Assembly (NCBI RefSeq): GCF_034931405.1
Contig: NZ_JAYGHA010000003.1
Location: 170,082 to 234,081 of the forward strand
Length of the DNA stretch: 64,000 bases
Direction: 5' to 3'
Source of the DNA: RDYJ01 sp034931405
Lineage (GTDB): Bacteria; Cyanobacteriota; Cyanobacteriia; Cyanobacteriales; Nostocaceae
The notes below the pieces were generated by a model, which was given only the letters and a program-made list of their open reading frames with translations, made no database searches and was not told where the DNA came from. This document shows, in pieces, positions 60,946 through 64,000 of the stretch. The position numbers and the translations under genes are program-made. The number at the start of each line of letters is the position of its first letter. Positions within the stretch are counted from its first letter, which is position 1.

Positions 60946-61238
60946 AATTTACTTGGGATTTGAGTTGATGCTGTTTTTTTTAAGTTAATCGGTATAGAAA
61001 GTTTATACAAGTGGTTTCATGCGAATGACGATTTTTTTTATTGGTGTTGATTTTTTTGCGGCCGGGTACGCTGAGGGGTGGAAATGCTGATTTTTTCGTT
61101 GACCCGGCCGATGTGTTGCTGTGTAAGGGTTTTAGGGCTTCTGACTGTGTTGGTTTTACCTGAAAGTGGTCTTGGTTTCATACCCCGTCGCAAATGGCAT
61201 CTAGACATTAGTCGCTGTCTGGGTTTATACTATGAGGA
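60946..61238 (+). promoter_or_regulatory. CRISPR leader with divergent cas promoter region
   Basis: The 293 bp between csx18 and the first repeat is the leader. It contains a GC-rich inverted repeat CGGCCGGGT (61059-61067) / ACCCGGCCG (61102-61110), unusual for this AT-rich genome, and close to the array a repeat-like stretch gtcgctgtctgggtttata (61211-61229). Both the array (+ strand) and csx18-cas1-cas2 (- strand) should be transcribed from here. Confidence 0.7.
61059..61110. repeat. GC-rich inverted repeat in the leader
   Basis: Perfect 9-bp arms (CGGCCGGGT / ACCCGGCCG) are separated by 34 bp. The loop contains ctgaggggtggaaatgctga and a T-rich run. It could be an operator, a stem in the leader RNA or a Cas1-related site. 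Confidence 0.6.
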
Positions 61239-64000
61239 GTCGCTTCCTTTATAGGAAGTGGAATTAATGGAAACTCTCATGTAGGTATCTAAAGCTTCAG
61301 TTTCAATAGCCTTCTTAGCGTCGCTTCCTTTATAGGAAGTGGAATTAATGGAAACTTCTAAACACTTTTCACAAGTCCGACCCGGCTCTATATTAGTAAT
61401 CCATGTCGCTTCCTTTATAGGAAGTGGAATTAATGGAAACTCCACTTAAATCAACTGTGTCGAACCTAACTACTTCCGTCGCTTCCTTTATAGGAAGTGG
61501 AATTAATGGAAACTTATCAACTTGAGGTCTACCCCATTAGAAGTAAGCTCATATGTCGCTTCCTTTATAGGAAGTGGAATTAATGGAAACGTTAAGAATA
61601 GTTTAGGTTACTTTGAAGAAGATGTCGCTTCCTTTATAGGAAGTGGAATTAATGGAAACTCACTATAGTAAGTATAGATTAGGAGAAGTAATATTAACTA
61701 GTCGCTTCCTTTATAGGAAGTGGAATTAATGGAAACAAACTAGCTTCACCTCGAGGTGTGCCGTCTAGTTTTCGTTGTCGCTTCCTTTATAGGAAGTGGA
61801 ATTAATGGAAACCGTACTTGCGGGAGGTAATGCCTTGATTGATGTCGGTTGAAGTCGCTTCCTTTATAGGAAGTGGAATTAATGGAAACTATTAGATGGA
61901 CTCAATATGTACCTTCATTTAATGATGGAGAAGTCGCTTCCTTTATAGGAAGTGGAATTAATGGAAACCAGGTAGTAGTGCTGAAGACGGAGGGTTTACT
62001 CTGCGTCGCTTCCTTTATAGGAAGTGGAATTAATGGAAACTCTTTGAGTCGAAATCTACTGGAAGTGGTATTTTGTTTCCTTTGGGGTCGCTTCCTTTAT
62101 AGGAAGTGGAATTAATGGAAACAATGGAGTTAAACCATACTTACTCTGTCACAGTAAGTCTTGTCGCTTCCTTTATAGGAAGTGGAATTAATGGAAACCC
62201 ATCTGTGGTATAACACTCGCCTTTACTCCACTTAACAATGGAACAGTCGCTTCCTTTATAGGAAGTGGAATTAATGGAAACCGGCAAGTTTCTATAGTTG
62301 GGGTTTGTCGCCACCAGGACGGTCGCTTCCTTTATAGGAAGTGGAATTAATGGAAACCGTTGAGGACAAAGCTATCATCCTCCGCATAATAAAGAACGTC
62401 GCTTCCTTTATAGGAAGTGGAATTAATGGAAACTTGAGCTTCTGCTCTGTTGCAGCCAGCTTCATAGAAGTCGCTTCCTTTATAGGAAGTGGAATTAATG
62501 GAAACCTCAATAAGTTTACTTAAAACCTTAACTGAGTGATTACATAAGAAGTCGCTTCCTTTATAGGAAGTGGAATTAATGGAAACTTTGTGGGGTAAAA
62601 TAGTCTGCAAGTTCACCTTGTAAGTAAATTGGTCGCTTCCTTTATAGGAAGTGGAATTAATGGAAACCTATAACAAGTGTCAGCATATTCTTCCCAAGTA
62701 CCAGGTTCAGTCGCTTCCTTTATAGGAAGTGGAATTAATGGAAACAGCTTCCATTGTGGGGTGTTGGACAGTAATCAAAGTGTAGTCGCTTCCTTTATAG
62801 GAAGTGGAATTAATGGAAACAAGTCATCATCATTTATGTTTGGTTTGTTCCCCTAACTTACTGTCGCTTCCTTTATAGGAAGTGGAATTAATGGAAACTC
62901 TTGGACTATTGATTATGTCTTCTACAATAGCTTCTGTCGCTTCCTTTATAGGAAGTGGAATTAATGGAAACGAGCGCACCGATCAGCGACGCGACGCTGA
63001 AACCGTCTTGTCGCTTCCTTTATAGGAAGTGGAATTAATGGAAACAGACAGAACTCTAACATTACCATTAGCCCCTCTGATGTAGGGTCGCTTCCTTTAT
63101 AGGAAGTGGAATTAATGGAAACAAGTCTGACCATTGCAGTTTAGTTAACTCTGCATTCTCACAGTCGCTTCCTTTATAGGAAGTGGAATTAATGGAAACG
63201 GTAGATAGCGTTAACTCCAGAATTGAAAGTGCTATTGTTCCAGTCGCTTCCTTTATAGGAAGTGGAATTAATGGAAACTCTACTATTTGAGCAAAGTGGT
63301 TTGTTTTATAGTAAATGCTTTCGTCGCTTCCTTTATAGGAAGTGGAATTAATGGAAACCTTTCCAGTGGTAAAGTTTATCAGTTAAGTCAGATTCTTCCC
63401 GTCGCTTCCTTTATAGGAAGTGGAATTAATGGAAACAATGTTTTCTTAGCTTCCAATCTGTAGTATGCCCAACAGTCGCTTCCTTTATAGGAAGTGGAAT
63501 TAATGGAAACGCTTGCCAATAGCTCATCTCTTTATCATATTTTACGTCGCTTCCTTTATAGGAAGTGGAATTAATGGAAACTAAGTTCACTAATGATACC
63601 CTTTTCAATCTCTTCACTAATGGTCGCTTCCTTTATAGGAAGTGGAATTAATGGAAACTCATCAGTATACTTAAAGAACAAGTCATCAGTAATTTGTTTT
63701 ACGTCGCTTCCTTTATAGGAAGTGGAATTAATGGAAACAAGTATTCTAAAGCTAAGTCAATTAGCTCTCCTACTGAGTCGCTTCCTTTATAGGAAGTGGA
63801 ATTAATGGAAACCTGCTGGGCAAGGTGATCACCGCCTTCGCCCTCGGGGTCATCAGTCGCTTCCTTTATAGGAAGTGGAATTAATGGAAACTTACTAACG
63901 CTGCTTCTACTAACTCAGCTTGAAAGTCGCTTCCTTTATAGGAAGTGGAATTAATGGAAACATTACCTGAAAACAAATTGGGGATATTCAATCAATGAAT
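61239..64000 (+). CRISPR. CRISPR array, 36 repeats visible, truncated by window end
   Basis: 36 repeats of 36 bp, all identical as far as I can read, start GTCGCTTCC and end ATGGAAAC. The first is 61239-61274 and the last 63926-63961. The repeat contains a CTTCCT-ttat-AGGAAG hairpin. 35 full spacers of 33-49 bp (mostly 38-45) and the first 39 bp of another are visible. The 3' octamer ATGGAAAC resembles the type III 5' handle (ATTGAAAC class), so transcription is inferred on the + strand from the leader. No degenerate terminal repeat is seen, so the array continues past 64000. Open frames read through it are artefacts. Confidence 0.98.

Noticed and set aside
61230..62616. Open frames of 60-90 codons across the CRISPR array on both strands, many with a recurring SINSTSYKGSD segment
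   Set aside because: The recurring peptide is the translated repeat; these are artefacts of a repeat whose length is a multiple of three.

Overview
This window is chromosomal sequence from a heterocyst-forming filamentous cyanobacterium of the Nostocales (Nostoc/Anabaena/Dolichospermum-like). The evidence is an AT-rich genome peppered with HIP1 octamers (GCGATCGC), cytochrome b6f subunit PetM, Ycf39, CP12, an NblR-like regulator, a Cph1-type phytochrome with its Rcp regulator, a HetZ-family protein, several small cyanobacterium-only families, and heptameric short tandem repeats (STRRs) in many intergenic gaps. Species cannot be fixed from the sequence. Two runs of N (31520-31707 and 40460-40717) are assembly gaps.

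Layout. 1-15.4 kb is a housekeeping and photosynthesis stretch: an Rpn-nuclease relic joined to a MITE-like palindrome, a histone-deacetylase-like enzyme, a GNAT acetyltransferase, a 45-residue membrane protein, murF, era, a histidine phosphatase, pdxA, petM, ycf39, NAD kinase, an nblR-like regulator, a large secreted zinc protease, an FMN alpha-hydroxyacid oxidase and tRNA-Leu(CAA). 15.8-20.1 kb is an AT-rich accessory island with a MerR-like regulator, a 1044-residue adenine methyltransferase and a small PD-(D/E)XK nuclease: a probable restriction or defence cassette. 20.5-33.9 kb carries a Ser/Thr kinase, CapA-like protein, DUF2267 protein, Ap4A phosphorylase, aspS, miaB, a GT2 glycosyltransferase, two small lipoproteins, larC and a Sua5/YciO protein. 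34-50.9 kb carries a HetZ-family gene, dam, rbfA, a CDF metal exporter, a receiver protein, queD-queE, a decayed restriction-modification relic, guaA, cbiD, a DUF3177-like protein, cp12, a FIST sensor and a CpdA-like phosphodiesterase. 51-56.8 kb has trmB, an FTR1 iron permease and a light-signalling cluster (phytochrome, Rcp, hybrid kinase). 57.6-64 kb has a PMT-type glycosyltransferase, then csx18-cas1-cas2 and a CRISPR array of 36 identical 36-bp repeats that runs off the window end.

How it fits together. The phytochrome, its overlapping response regulator and the following hybrid kinase read as one signalling operon. The adaptation genes (cas1-cas2) and Csx18 diverge from the array across a 293-bp leader region; no effector genes are present, so interference must be encoded beyond the window or in trans. 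Genome defence recurs: an apparently intact MTase-nuclease cassette, a solitary Dam, a dead R-M system between queE and guaA, and the CRISPR locus. Repeat elements (palindromic MITE-like units, STRRs, dispersed hairpins) fill most gaps and in places appear to have become coding sequence.
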